Assembly: GCA_035326105.1 (NCBI GenBank)
Contig: DAOKYO010000002.1
Span: 434,001-498,000 of the forward strand
Length of the DNA stretch: 64,000 nt
Reading direction: 5' to 3'
Source: Bacilli bacterium
Lineage (GTDB): Bacteria; Bacillota_I; Bacilli_A; RFN20; CAG-826
Positions within the stretch are counted from its first letter, which is position 1, and every line of letters begins with the position of its first letter. The notes under the pieces were generated by a model that worked only from the letters and a program-made list of their open reading frames with translations, searched no databases and was not told where the DNA came from. Positions 51,793 through 59,735 of this stretch are shown here, piece by piece. The position numbers and the translations under genes are program-made.

Positions 51793-52830
51793 TTAACGAG
51801 TAGCGGATTGAGAAACGGTATAAGCTTCTTCGTAAACTTTGAGGAAGGAATCAACCGTGATAGTAATACCAACGGTCGCACCATCTCCAAGAGCCTTACC
51901 GCCATGGTAATCAACGAGGTTTGCGCTTAAATCAGCAACTTCCTTGCCAACTGCCCAAGCTTCCAAAGCACTTGCTTGTTCAAACCATTCTTTTCCAATC
52001 GCAGAGGAACCGGACATGCCATAGTCAGCACCGAGTTCAACTTTGGATTTAATTGAGGTTGATTCAGCAACTACTTGAGTCTTTGTTTCGTTAACCGTGA
52101 CATCAAAGAAACTGCCATTCGCGGTAACGACGTAAGGAATTTGATAAACGTCGACTTTGCTAGCTAAGACTTTGCCTTCTTCATCAAAGACAGCGCCACC
52201 GATGGTGACATCATCTTGTAAAGCGGCATGACTATTGTACATAGCAACGCCAAGATTGGTTTTTGAAGCCTTAAATTCAGCCTTGGTATTCCAAGCTTCA
52301 GTAATGGTTTCAATGAAGCCATCAACTGTGATGGTCGTTCCAATTGTCGCGCCATCCGTGAGGGCTTTGCCGCCATGATAGTCGGTAAGGTTTGCACTTA
52401 AATCGGCAACCTTTTTGCCAACCGCCCAGTTTTCAAAGGCATCGGCTTGCTCATACCATTCTTTACCGATGGCTGAAGCACCAGACATACCATAACCAGT
52501 TCCGAGTTCCCATTTGGATTTAACATCCGAATTGGCCTCGTCGTTATATCCTTTTGAAGCCAACGTGGTCACAGCCTCAGCCGTGGAAGCAGCCTTAATT
52601 TGCATAACGTCAACATTAACATCAACAATCTCGCCTTTGGAGTTAAAGAGAACACTCGCTACATCAACATCCGTTTGAACAGTTCCGGCTGCCGTTTCCG
52701 TAGCCGCGGTGACGGCATAAGTGGCGACACTGCCGAATCCATAATAGTAGGTTTCCGTTTTGGCGCCATTACACCCAGCTAATAAGAGCGAAGCAGCCGC
52801 GATCGGAAGAATTTTATTGAAAGTTTTCAT
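51793..52830 (-). CDS. Lipoprotein with two FMN-binding-like domains
   Basis: Surface lipoprotein of 345 residues. The lipobox LLLAGC places the lipid on Cys20. Two homologous domains follow (about 25-180 and 185-335), each ending KSK-ELG-YGMSG-SAIGKEW, WAVGK-VADLSANL-DYHGG and DGAT-GxTIT. The last block (IGTTIT, VGITIT) corresponds to the [S/T]GAT flavin-attachment motif of FMN_bind proteins, so each domain may carry FMN attached by ApbE, whose gene lies directly upstream. The two-domain plan recalls Listeria PplA, the extracellular electron-transfer lipoprotein. Covalent flavinylation is inferred. Confidence 0.8.
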   Translation of the reverse strand: MKTFNKILPIAAASLLLAGCNGAKTETYYYGFGSVATYAVTAATETAAGTVQTDVDVASVLFNSKGEIVDVNVDVMQIKAASTAEAVTTLASKGYNDEANSDVKSKWELGTGYGMSGASAIGKEWYEQADAFENWAVGKKVADLSANLTDYHGGKALTDGATIGTTITVDGFIETITEAWNTKAEFKASKTNLGVAMYNSHAALQDDVTIGGAVFDEEGKVLASKVDVYQIPYVVTANGSFFDVTVNETKTQVVAESTSIKSKVELGADYGMSGSSAIGKEWFEQASALEAWAVGKEVADLSANLVDYHGGKALGDGATVGITITVDSFLKVYEEAYTVSQSATR

Positions 52831-53015
52831 AGTAACCTCCTGTAAATCTTTCGTCTATTATATTAGTGTTTTTTGTCGCTTAAATCAATATCGAAAAGGC
52901 AAAAAAATAAAGCAATAATCGGTCTTTTTTACCGAAACACTAAATTATCAAGTTACATCGGTATTTTTTTAACCATTTGCCACTTCATTGGCCGGTAAAA
53001 TAAAATAATAATATT

Positions 53016-54500
53016 TTAAATTTTGCTGATTTTAATATCATTTAACTCTGATAAAAGAGGCATATATCCCGCTTCTGCTTTAATATTGAAAACATTCGTG
53101 TTTCCAGCTTGAAGCAACCAAGCCCCATAAAGAATATCGTTGTTTTCTACCGCATAAGCTTGTCTGATTCTCTCCAGTAAGGTCTCCCCATCCTCAATCG
53201 ATAAGCACATGAGGGCGGTTGTCAAGGCATCCAAGCGCGAACCTGTAAGAAAATTTGACAAAACATTAACATCAACAACGCCGTAGTTGCTTGGTTCGCC
53301 CGTTCTAGCATCAATAATGTGATGACGATGAAAAATATTTCCTTCATCATCTTCAAAATAGTAGTTGCTCCAAAGCGAGTCACCGCCGCTGGTCGACATT
53401 CCAAAAGCCCCCAAATAACTAAAACCAAAAGCTTTCGCATCAAATCCGTTCGCCGAGTTTGCCACCGCATTCGACTGAATAGTAATTTTCCATGGCAAAG
53501 AAGGATCAATATAACCCGAAAGCGCGTTGATTGAACTTGCCCCTCCATAGATTATTCCCTTCCCCAGTTCATTACTTCGCATCTGACTTTCAATTATCTG
53601 ATTGCAATAACCTTTGGCTATTCCTCCGACAGTAATCGTTAAATCGCCTATTTCCACTCCAGGAGCGACAAAGTCGGCATAATACCTGTTATCAATTACG
53701 GATAGTGAAAGCGTGGAATTTACTTCTTCTTCCGTCAACGGAATATAGGACTGCAGACGATCGACAAGTTCTCGGTTTGCCCGTCCTTCGTCGGTGTTGG
53801 CACGCGGGTCATTTAACTGGGGGGAATCATTATTAAGAAGATCATTTTGCCGGTCCCAAAATGAAGACAAACTGCCGACAAACATGTTGTAGCCAGAGTT
53901 AGTATAAACAGTCATTTCTTTGCCTATGGCTAATAAATTATAGAGATCAAAAGGAATCTCAAGCGGCCCTTTATTTAAATTTTCATTTAAAACCCGAAGG
54001 TTATTGAGTCGGATCTCGCTTTGAGGAAAAGGATCAGTTTTCGTATATATTACCGCCGGATTAGGAATGGAATGATTGAGTATTGAATCCGCGAAAAAAC
54101 CTTCTTCATCTGGATAGATGGTTTCGGTGTAGTAATAGTTATAACGATCGCTCAAAGCGTGAATTTTCGGAACGGTATATTGGAAAATATCATTTACTCG
54201 GGCATATTCGGCGGCCGTTCCATTGTCTTCATAATACATAAAATAAACATCGGTATGGAAAGGCGTATCCTCGATTCCGGTCGATGTAACTGCCGAAACG
54301 CCATAACCTAAAGGGACATAATCTTCTAGGCTGGATGCTTTAAACTCTGATGTTTTATCTGAGGTAAATTTTGGCAGCAAAATAAAGCCGCAGATAAAGG
54401 TTGTCAGCACGAGGGCGATAACTTCATGCGGACTAAGAAAACTTTTCTTTTTCACATCTACATTGGGAACATTTCGATTCTTAATTTCAACTTTTTTCAT
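53016..54500 (-). CDS. apbE: FAD:protein FMN transferase, membrane-anchored ApbE
   Basis: Transfers FMN from FAD to a Thr of target proteins. At 494 residues it is longer than usual (about 310-350). A membrane anchor at about residues 28-45 puts the catalytic part outside the cell. ApbE motifs are ITVGGIAKGYCNQII, IYGGASSINALSG, STSGGDSLW, HHIIDARTGEP and GSRLDALTTALM with the metal-binding Asp. The extra length includes ~70 residues before the core and an insert around SSFWDRQNDLLNN. It overlaps the Gx transporter gene as ATGA. Likely clients are RnfG, RnfD and the lipoprotein next door. Confidence 0.93.
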   Translation of the reverse strand: MKKVEIKNRNVPNVDVKKKSFLSPHEVIALVLTTFICGFILLPKFTSDKTSEFKASSLEDYVPLGYGVSAVTSTGIEDTPFHTDVYFMYYEDNGTAAEYARVNDIFQYTVPKIHALSDRYNYYYTETIYPDEEGFFADSILNHSIPNPAVIYTKTDPFPQSEIRLNNLRVLNENLNKGPLEIPFDLYNLLAIGKEMTVYTNSGYNMFVGSLSSFWDRQNDLLNNDSPQLNDPRANTDEGRANRELVDRLQSYIPLTEEEVNSTLSLSVIDNRYYADFVAPGVEIGDLTITVGGIAKGYCNQIIESQMRSNELGKGIIYGGASSINALSGYIDPSLPWKITIQSNAVANSANGFDAKAFGFSYLGAFGMSTSGGDSLWSNYYFEDDEGNIFHRHHIIDARTGEPSNYGVVDVNVLSNFLTGSRLDALTTALMCLSIEDGETLLERIRQAYAVENNDILYGAWLLQAGNTNVFNIKAEAGYMPLLSELNDIKISKI

Positions 54501-55009
54501 TTGAGCATCGACTCCTTAATTGGCAGCCTTATAATGATCATTCGCGACAAAAAGGCGATTAAGGTTCCCGATATAATGCCGCTGATGGCTAGAATTGGAA
54601 AATAAGCAAACATCCCCCATGTTTCGTAGATAATACTTACAACAACAATTTGACCAAGTCCATGCATAACCGCGCTAATTAGCGACAAACCAAAGATTGA
54701 TAGTTGCTTTGTGAAATAAAGACCAACAACCACTGCTGACGATAGCAGCCACCCGGCAAAACTAATGATTGTCGCCACGCCAATTCCGGAAAATAAGGAA
54801 GTTAACAGAACGCGAAGAAAGCCCAAAAGAATAAATTCAGCCGGGCCAAAATAAGCCAAAACAAGCAAACCCAAAGTGTTGGCTATGCCAAGTTTTATCC
54901 CCGGAATAACCGGTATGGCGATGAGCACATTCTCCGCATAGTTTAAAACGACCCCAATCGCTAAAAACAAAGCGAAAACAACCATCTTTTTCGTTGACCA
55001 GTGGCGCAT
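54497..55009 (-). CDS. Gx transporter family / heptaprenyl diphosphate synthase component I-like protein
   Basis: Membrane protein of 170 residues with five to six hydrophobic segments. VIPGIKLGIANTLGLLVLAY is the PF07456 hallmark. These S-component-like proteins often sit beside apbE, NusG-II and FMN-binding proteins and may import a flavin or quinone precursor. The frame extends to a TTG at 55027, but the SD AAGGA fits the ATG at 55009. Confidence 0.85.
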   Translation of the reverse strand: MRHWSTKKMVVFALFLAIGVVLNYAENVLIAIPVIPGIKLGIANTLGLLVLAYFGPAEFILLGFLRVLLTSLFSGIGVATIISFAGWLLSSAVVVGLYFTKQLSIFGLSLISAVMHGLGQIVVVSIIYETWGMFAYFPILAISGIISGTLIAFLSRMIIIRLPIKESMLK

Positions 55010-55010
55010 A

Positions 55011-55451
55011 TTACTTTTGTCCTTCAATAACTACCCGAAAGAAATTTGGAGCGCAGGTTAGTGACCAGTTTGCCTGGCCGGTAGCCGGCATCAGCGAGCA
55101 ATAATGGTGTTCACTTGTTTCCTTTAAAACATCAATTTTTCGATCTTTTACTTCAACCGTTATCGGACCGAGTAAGTAACGGCCGTATTCATCATCTAAT
55201 TCAACCAGATAGTCGCTAGTTGAGGCTTCGGTAACATCCGATGAACCGGCATCCGCCGACTTATAGAATATATAAACTTGATCTTGCGAAAGCGGCATTT
55301 CATAAACGATGTCATCGCGAACATACACGTGAACCCGAAGATCGGATGCATTAACATTGCTTGTGGAGTAAGAAAAAACTGCCGAGGTTAAAATAAGCAC
55401 TCCGCAGAGCGCGTAAATATCACCGCTTTTTTTATTCAAAAATAGTGCCAT
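55011..55451 (-). CDS. NusG domain II-containing exported protein
   Basis: A 146-residue protein with one N-terminal hydrophobic segment (IYALCGVLILTSAVFSY) and an extracytoplasmic NusG_II-like domain (VEVKDRKIDVLKETSEHHYC ... LTCAPNFFRVVIEG). The two conserved cysteines, in HYCSL and LTCAP, are typical. Such proteins recur in flavin-based electron-transfer loci. It follows the rnf terminator and leads the NusG-II/Gx/ApbE unit. Confidence 0.85.
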   Translation of the reverse strand: MALFLNKKSGDIYALCGVLILTSAVFSYSTSNVNASDLRVHVYVRDDIVYEMPLSQDQVYIFYKSADAGSSDVTEASTSDYLVELDDEYGRYLLGPITVEVKDRKIDVLKETSEHHYCSLMPATGQANWSLTCAPNFFRVVIEGQK

Positions 55452-55474
55452 ATTTAACCTCGCATTCTTGTTAA

Positions 55475-55502
55475 AAACGACCGGTTAAAAATCCGGTCGT
55501 TT
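55475..55502. terminator. Terminator between rnfB and the NusG-II gene
   Basis: Stem AAACGACCGG-TTAAAAAT-CCGGTCGTTT, perfect over ten pairs. It separates the rnf operon from the flavin-maturation genes downstream on the minus strand. Confidence 0.88.
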
Positions 55503-55508
55503 ATTTAA

Positions 55509-55835
55509 TTATAAATCGACTTTGGTGATTTTACCATCGGGGCCGGGAGTGGAATTCATATACTCTTTAATTTTTTCTTTGGCATCCTGCTTGGCAACCC
55601 GGCAAGCACTGACTTTATTGACCTCACCGCCGACTAGAGCAGTGGCAAGACCGGCGCAGCCTGGATAGCCGCAGGCTCCGCAATTGACGCCTGGGAGAAG
55701 TTTGGTGACATTTTCTACCCGTTCGTCAATTTTAACCGCTAATTTTTTATCCGCAACCGCCAGCATTAAGCCCAATAGACCACCTATTACGGCCATAATG
55801 GCGACAGCCAACAATACTTTTGTCCAATCCATCAT
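55509..55835 (-). CDS. rnfB: RnfB, shortened form with a single Fe-S domain
   Basis: Electron-entry subunit of the Rnf ferredoxin:NAD+ oxidoreductase. Only 108 residues: one membrane segment (about 7-28) and the PF04060 [4Fe-4S] motif Cys52-x2-Cys55-x4-Cys60-x17-Cys78 (GVNCGACGYPGCAGL). Usual RnfB proteins (190-330 residues) go on with two ferredoxin-type clusters; here the frame stops (SDL-like end KITKVDL) and a terminator follows at once, so this is not a frameshift at this site. Its start overlaps the preceding small gene as ATGA. Confidence 0.9.
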   Translation of the reverse strand: MMDWTKVLLAVAIMAVIGGLLGLMLAVADKKLAVKIDERVENVTKLLPGVNCGACGYPGCAGLATALVGGEVNKVSACRVAKQDAKEKIKEYMNSTPGPDGKITKVDL

Positions 55836-56029
55836 TTAATTCCTTCTTTCAATTTTTCGTTTTTATTGAAAGCACAACTATCAATCGAGCAAGTTGCACA
55901 CTCTTTGTCGACTTCTTCACAACCTTCCGGCTTCGGAGTTCGCTTGTTCAAGATATAGGAGAGAATAAACACTCCCAGTAAAAGCGCAATAATGCCGATG
56001 GCGATGAGCGCTCTTAACCAGTTATCCAT
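55832..56029 (-). CDS. Small Cys-rich membrane protein in the rnf operon
   Basis: 65 residues: one membrane segment (about 5-27), then a short polar tail with four cysteines, Cys37-x6-Cys44-x2-Cys47-x4-Cys52 (KECATCSIDSCAFN). The C-x2-C-x4-C spacing equals that of the first three cysteines in the adjacent RnfB, and the topology is the same. It may bind an Fe-S cluster and supply what the short RnfB lacks, or act as a FeoB-associated-type Cys-rich protein. It sits between rnfA and rnfB with overlapping or near-touching genes. Confidence 0.75.
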   Translation of the reverse strand: MDNWLRALIAIGIIALLLGVFILSYILNKRTPKPEGCEEVDKECATCSIDSCAFNKNEKLKEGIK

Positions 56030-56030
56030 T

Positions 56031-56621
56031 TTATATCATTCCTGAGAACGCTAAGAAGGCCATGGCCATTAATCCAGCTGTGACCAAGGCAATCGCATTT
56101 CCCTTAAATGGTTTAGGCATTAACGGGGAATTTTGTAAACGTTCTTGAATAAAAGAAAATACGAGAATAATAATCGCATAGCCAATCGGAACTGAAAGCG
56201 AATAGACGAGCATTTCAACAAATGTCAATTCCGCTCCAGTGAGACCCGTTCCGACGACATCAAGGGCGACGGTTAGAACGACACAGTTGGTGGTGATAAG
56301 GGGAAGGTAGATTCCTAAGGCCTTATATAAACCGACCATATATTTCTTCATAAACATTTCTACGAATTGAACAAAACTGGCGATGATAAGAATAAAAGCA
56401 ATTAGTTTAAGGTATTCAATGTGCAGCGGTTGTAAAACGTAGAAATAGAGCGAATAGGAAAGAATGGCCGATAAGAATACCACCAAGATAAGAGCGGCGG
56501 ACATTCCCAAGGTGTTTTTCGGTTGTTTACTTACACCTAGAAACGGGCAAATACCCAAGAAACGGGTCAAAACAATGTTATTAATCAGTACGGCACTGAG
56601 TGCCAATAGTAAATATTGCAT
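56031..56621 (-). CDS. rnfA: RnfA, membrane subunit
   Basis: Integral membrane subunit of 196 residues, six segments. The start LLLALSAVLINNIVLTRFLG and ICPFLGVSKQ are strongly conserved RnfA sequences, and LPLITTNCVVLTVALDV holds a Cys thought to bind the shared membrane Fe-S cluster with RnfE. SD GGAGG. Its ATG overlaps the rnfE stop as TAATG. Confidence 0.95.
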   Translation of the reverse strand: MQYLLLALSAVLINNIVLTRFLGICPFLGVSKQPKNTLGMSAALILVVFLSAILSYSLYFYVLQPLHIEYLKLIAFILIIASFVQFVEMFMKKYMVGLYKALGIYLPLITTNCVVLTVALDVVGTGLTGAELTFVEMLVYSLSVPIGYAIIILVFSFIQERLQNSPLMPKPFKGNAIALVTAGLMAMAFLAFSGMI

Positions 56622-57316
56622 TAGATGCTACCTCCTTGGGCCGGTTGCGCCTTGGCAGCCTTTTGCTTTTTATCCTTGTTGTTTTTTACCGCCGAAGTAA
56701 TAGCAACTGCCGCGGCTGTAATCAAACCATACATAATGAAAGCGCCCGTATTTTGCGTGAAGATATTAATCGCATATTTCGCGGGGAAAATTCTAAAGTT
56801 AAATAGGACCGTATTATTCAATGGATTGGTAAAAGCCAAAGCGCCAGTTCCCACCACTTCCCGACAAACAGAAACGATGATAACGGCTAATAGGAATCCA
56901 ATTCCGACGCCGAGGGCGTCCAAGATGGAATCGACCGGATTATTCTTGCTAGCAAACGCTTCCGCTCTTCCAAGAATAATGCAGTTGACGACAACAATTG
57001 ATAGATAAACACCGAGTGTTTTAGCCAAGTCATAAGTGTAGGCTTCCATAAACATTTGAACGATAGTAACTACTGTCGCGATAATAACGATAAAAACCGG
57101 TATCCGGACTTCATTAGGAATCCATTTCCGAAGCAAAGATATGATCAAGTTTGTCATAAACAAAACCACGATAACCGCCACTCCCATACCGAAGGCGGAA
57201 GATAGCGAACTGGTAGTTGCCAACACCGGGCATGTTCCTAAAAACATGACAAATGTCGGATTGTTTGCAATTATTCCCGAGGAGAATATTTTCCAACGAC
57301 TGCTTTTCTTTTCCAT
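56621..57316 (-). CDS. rnfE: RnfE, membrane subunit
   Basis: Homologue and partner of RnfA; 231 residues, six membrane segments. NPTFVMFLGTCPVLATTSSL and LGVYLSIVVVNCIILGRAEA carry the conserved Cys residues. The frame extends to 57337, but the SD AAGGAG fits the ATG at 57316. A Lys/Gln-rich cytoplasmic tail ends the protein. Confidence 0.95.
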   Translation of the reverse strand: MEKKSSRWKIFSSGIIANNPTFVMFLGTCPVLATTSSLSSAFGMGVAVIVVLFMTNLIISLLRKWIPNEVRIPVFIVIIATVVTIVQMFMEAYTYDLAKTLGVYLSIVVVNCIILGRAEAFASKNNPVDSILDALGVGIGFLLAVIIVSVCREVVGTGALAFTNPLNNTVLFNFRIFPAKYAINIFTQNTGAFIMYGLITAAAVAITSAVKNNKDKKQKAAKAQPAQGGSI

Positions 57317-57326
57317 ATTTTTCTCC

Positions 57327-57890
57327 TTACTCTGCATCCGCTAGATAATCTTGCGCGGCAGCATAAACCGCAGGCAAGACTCCTTCACGGGTGTGGGTTG
57401 TTCCACTCTTTAACCCAATAGTGTCGGCCTCGAGTTTTTCTAATGCCGTATCAGCATCTATACCCTTTAGATAAGTTGTTAAAACATTGAGGTAATCTTG
57501 ACCAAACCCTGGAGTCTCACTGCTTGTAATAACAACGAATCCAGCATATTTTCCATCTTTGAAACCAACTTGAAATTTGATTCCATCGCTACTATAACCA
57601 GTTACGCTTGCGTCGTAAGCAATACCAAATAAAGTATCGTCTGAAGCATTTGTGATTTCCAACTTAGACACAATTCCTGCATCCTGCAGATTGGAATTAA
57701 CCTCAGGATTATCGAGCTTATAGCCATCAAACGAAGTCAGTTCAAATAATTGAAGATAACCGGCGTTTTGGGCTTTGACTTCATTCTCTTTAATAATTGG
57801 TGAAGTCAGCTCGTTTACAACGGCTAAAACTCCGGTACATCCTAGACAGGTAAGCCCAAGAAATAATGGTAATTTAATTGATTTTTTCAT
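57327..57890 (-). CDS. rnfG: RnfG, flavoprotein subunit
   Basis: Membrane-anchored FMN-binding subunit of 187 residues with the FMN_bind domain outside the membrane. An N-terminal anchor (LPLFLGLTCLGCTGVLAVVN) precedes it. VVITSSETPGFGQDYLN is the typical domain centre, and IGLKSGTTHTREGV contains the flavinylation motif; the usual SGAT reads SGTT. FMN would be linked to its Thr by ApbE. Confidence 0.92.
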   Translation of the reverse strand: MKKSIKLPLFLGLTCLGCTGVLAVVNELTSPIIKENEVKAQNAGYLQLFELTSFDGYKLDNPEVNSNLQDAGIVSKLEITNASDDTLFGIAYDASVTGYSSDGIKFQVGFKDGKYAGFVVITSSETPGFGQDYLNVLTTYLKGIDADTALEKLEADTIGLKSGTTHTREGVLPAVYAAAQDYLADAE

Positions 57891-57901
57891 AGTGTTCCTC
57901 C

Positions 57902-59719
57902 CTAGCCTACATAGACCGTTGACAAACTATCTTTAACTGCAAGTAAAAGCCGATCAAAAGAGTAGGTGATTCCGCCCGTAAATTCATCAATTCCGGAGGT
58001 GGTAGTCAATTCCATAAGATCGACTACAACTGCATCCTTGTAATAACTCATCGCCTGTTCTAAATTATTTTCCCAGGTCGTCTCATAGGGTTTGCCCGTA
58101 GTTTCTTCACCGGAAATTGAAAGGCCTACGATGGTATCATCAGTTAATTCTGCCGTTCCCTTTGTATCAACATAGGTAACGACATTGACTGTTTGTTCGC
58201 CAAAGTACTCTTCCGCTTCCGGAACACCCGTAGTGGCACTGCCTTCATAAACCACAATGTTTTCAACTGCATTTTGAACGGCGGCAAGAACGCGGTCTGT
58301 CGTATAGGTAAGACCACCGACAAAACCATCGCTACCGGCGATTGTTTCTGGCGTCAAAGCCTTGATTTCCTCAAAACTCAAAGATTCATAATAACTAATA
58401 ACTTTTTCTTCGCTTGCTTTCCATGAAGTATCGAAACTTCCGCCCGTTGTCGGTGTATCTATTTTCATACCGACCAAAGTCATATTAATGTCATATTGCA
58501 TTGTCACCGTCGTGGTCGTAAGTCCATACTCACCCGCAGCCGGAACATCCGATGTGGCGGTACCGACAAGTTCCCGCCAAACTTCAATTACTGGAGGTTC
58601 GGGAACGACTGGAGACTTAGGCGCTTTCGCATAAGCTATGCCTCCATTGAGACCGATTGATATAGCCGCAATTGAGCCAATCCAGGCCCACTTAATTCCC
58701 AATTTATTATTATTTAATCCCGATACAAGGTGATCGATAGTCGGGGAAAGCATATTACAGATGGCAATTGAGAACATCACGCCCTCCGGATAAGAACCCT
58801 GAATTCTAATTAAAACCGTTAAAAAGCCAGCAATAACACCAATTAACGATTTTCCGAACATCGATGTTGGTCCACTTACTGGATCGGTCAGCATAAACAC
58901 CGCTCCAAACATCAATCCACCCATTGCCAACTGAATGAGAATGTATTCTAGCGGATTAACGCCGATAAAAATGGCTATGAAAAGCGAAGTTAAAACAACC
59001 GTTCCTAAATAGAAAACCGGAGTCCGCCAGTTGATTACTTTTAAAGCAACTAAGCCAATGCCAAGCAATAATATAAGGGCGGTGAACGTTTCACCAAGAG
59101 CGCCATTATACGTTCCTAGCCACAATTGTCCTAAATTAAGGTTAACCTTTGATAAATCAGCCGATAGCCAATTGGTTAGACTGTCAAAAGCAGACGTGAC
59201 AGTAACTCCCCCTACCAAAGACGAAGGAGCGCCGGCACCCTCAATGGTCGAGGTTAATTGGGCCCCAAAGGCTAAGCCAACCAAAATCCGACCAAATATT
59301 GCCGGATTAAAAATATTACTGCCAAAACCACCGAAAATATGTTTGGCGATGATGACGCCAAATATTGTTCCGATAGCTACAACATAATAAGGAGTTCCTA
59401 TCGGAAGGGTAAGGGTAAAAATAATTGCGGTCACCCAAGAATATTGGGTGATTACTTGATGAAGAAGATATTCTCCATACGGCCCTTTTTTCTCGTTATA
59501 ACGAATTGATAGCACGAGTATATCGCTTAAAATAGCCGCCACTTCGGCCACGACTAGCATTAAGATCGCCTTAACACCATAGTCAGAGCCGTTGGCAACA
59601 AAATTAAATACAACCCCAGCTAACCATACAATTGATAATGCTCCAGTAAGAATGAGCATAATCTTGGTTGTGGATTTTTTTGTCCGCGTTGCCGGACCGA
59701 TACTTGATACAAATTCCAT
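57902..59719 (-). CDS. rnfD: RnfD with two extra C-terminal FMN-binding-like domains
   Basis: Membrane subunit of the Rnf complex, 605 residues against about 310-350 for ordinary RnfD. Residues about 1-370 are the RnfD core with many membrane segments (FGGFGSNIFNPAIFGRILVG, MLTDPVSGPTSMFGKS). The final 235 residues add two related soluble units, ending FVGGLTYTTDRVLAAVQNAV and FTGGITYSFDRLLLAVKDSL, which look like the lipoprotein's FMN_bind-like domains. Their GGLT/GGIT Thr could be flavinylated. The frame extends to 59797, but SD GAGGAG fits the ATG at 59719. Canonical RnfD flavin site is not clear; a candidate is VTVTSAF. Confidence 0.92.
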   Translation of the reverse strand: MEFVSSIGPATRTKKSTTKIMLILTGALSIVWLAGVVFNFVANGSDYGVKAILMLVVAEVAAILSDILVLSIRYNEKKGPYGEYLLHQVITQYSWVTAIIFTLTLPIGTPYYVVAIGTIFGVIIAKHIFGGFGSNIFNPAIFGRILVGLAFGAQLTSTIEGAGAPSSLVGGVTVTSAFDSLTNWLSADLSKVNLNLGQLWLGTYNGALGETFTALILLLGIGLVALKVINWRTPVFYLGTVVLTSLFIAIFIGVNPLEYILIQLAMGGLMFGAVFMLTDPVSGPTSMFGKSLIGVIAGFLTVLIRIQGSYPEGVMFSIAICNMLSPTIDHLVSGLNNNKLGIKWAWIGSIAAISIGLNGGIAYAKAPKSPVVPEPPVIEVWRELVGTATSDVPAAGEYGLTTTTVTMQYDINMTLVGMKIDTPTTGGSFDTSWKASEEKVISYYESLSFEEIKALTPETIAGSDGFVGGLTYTTDRVLAAVQNAVENIVVYEGSATTGVPEAEEYFGEQTVNVVTYVDTKGTAELTDDTIVGLSISGEETTGKPYETTWENNLEQAMSYYKDAVVVDLMELTTTSGIDEFTGGITYSFDRLLLAVKDSLSTVYVG

Positions 59720-59735
59720 GTTTATCTCCTCAGTC

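Noticed and set aside
55509..55835. Frameshift explaining the short RnfB
   Set aside because: A strong terminator begins 7 bases after the stop and no ferredoxin motifs occur in other frames downstream.
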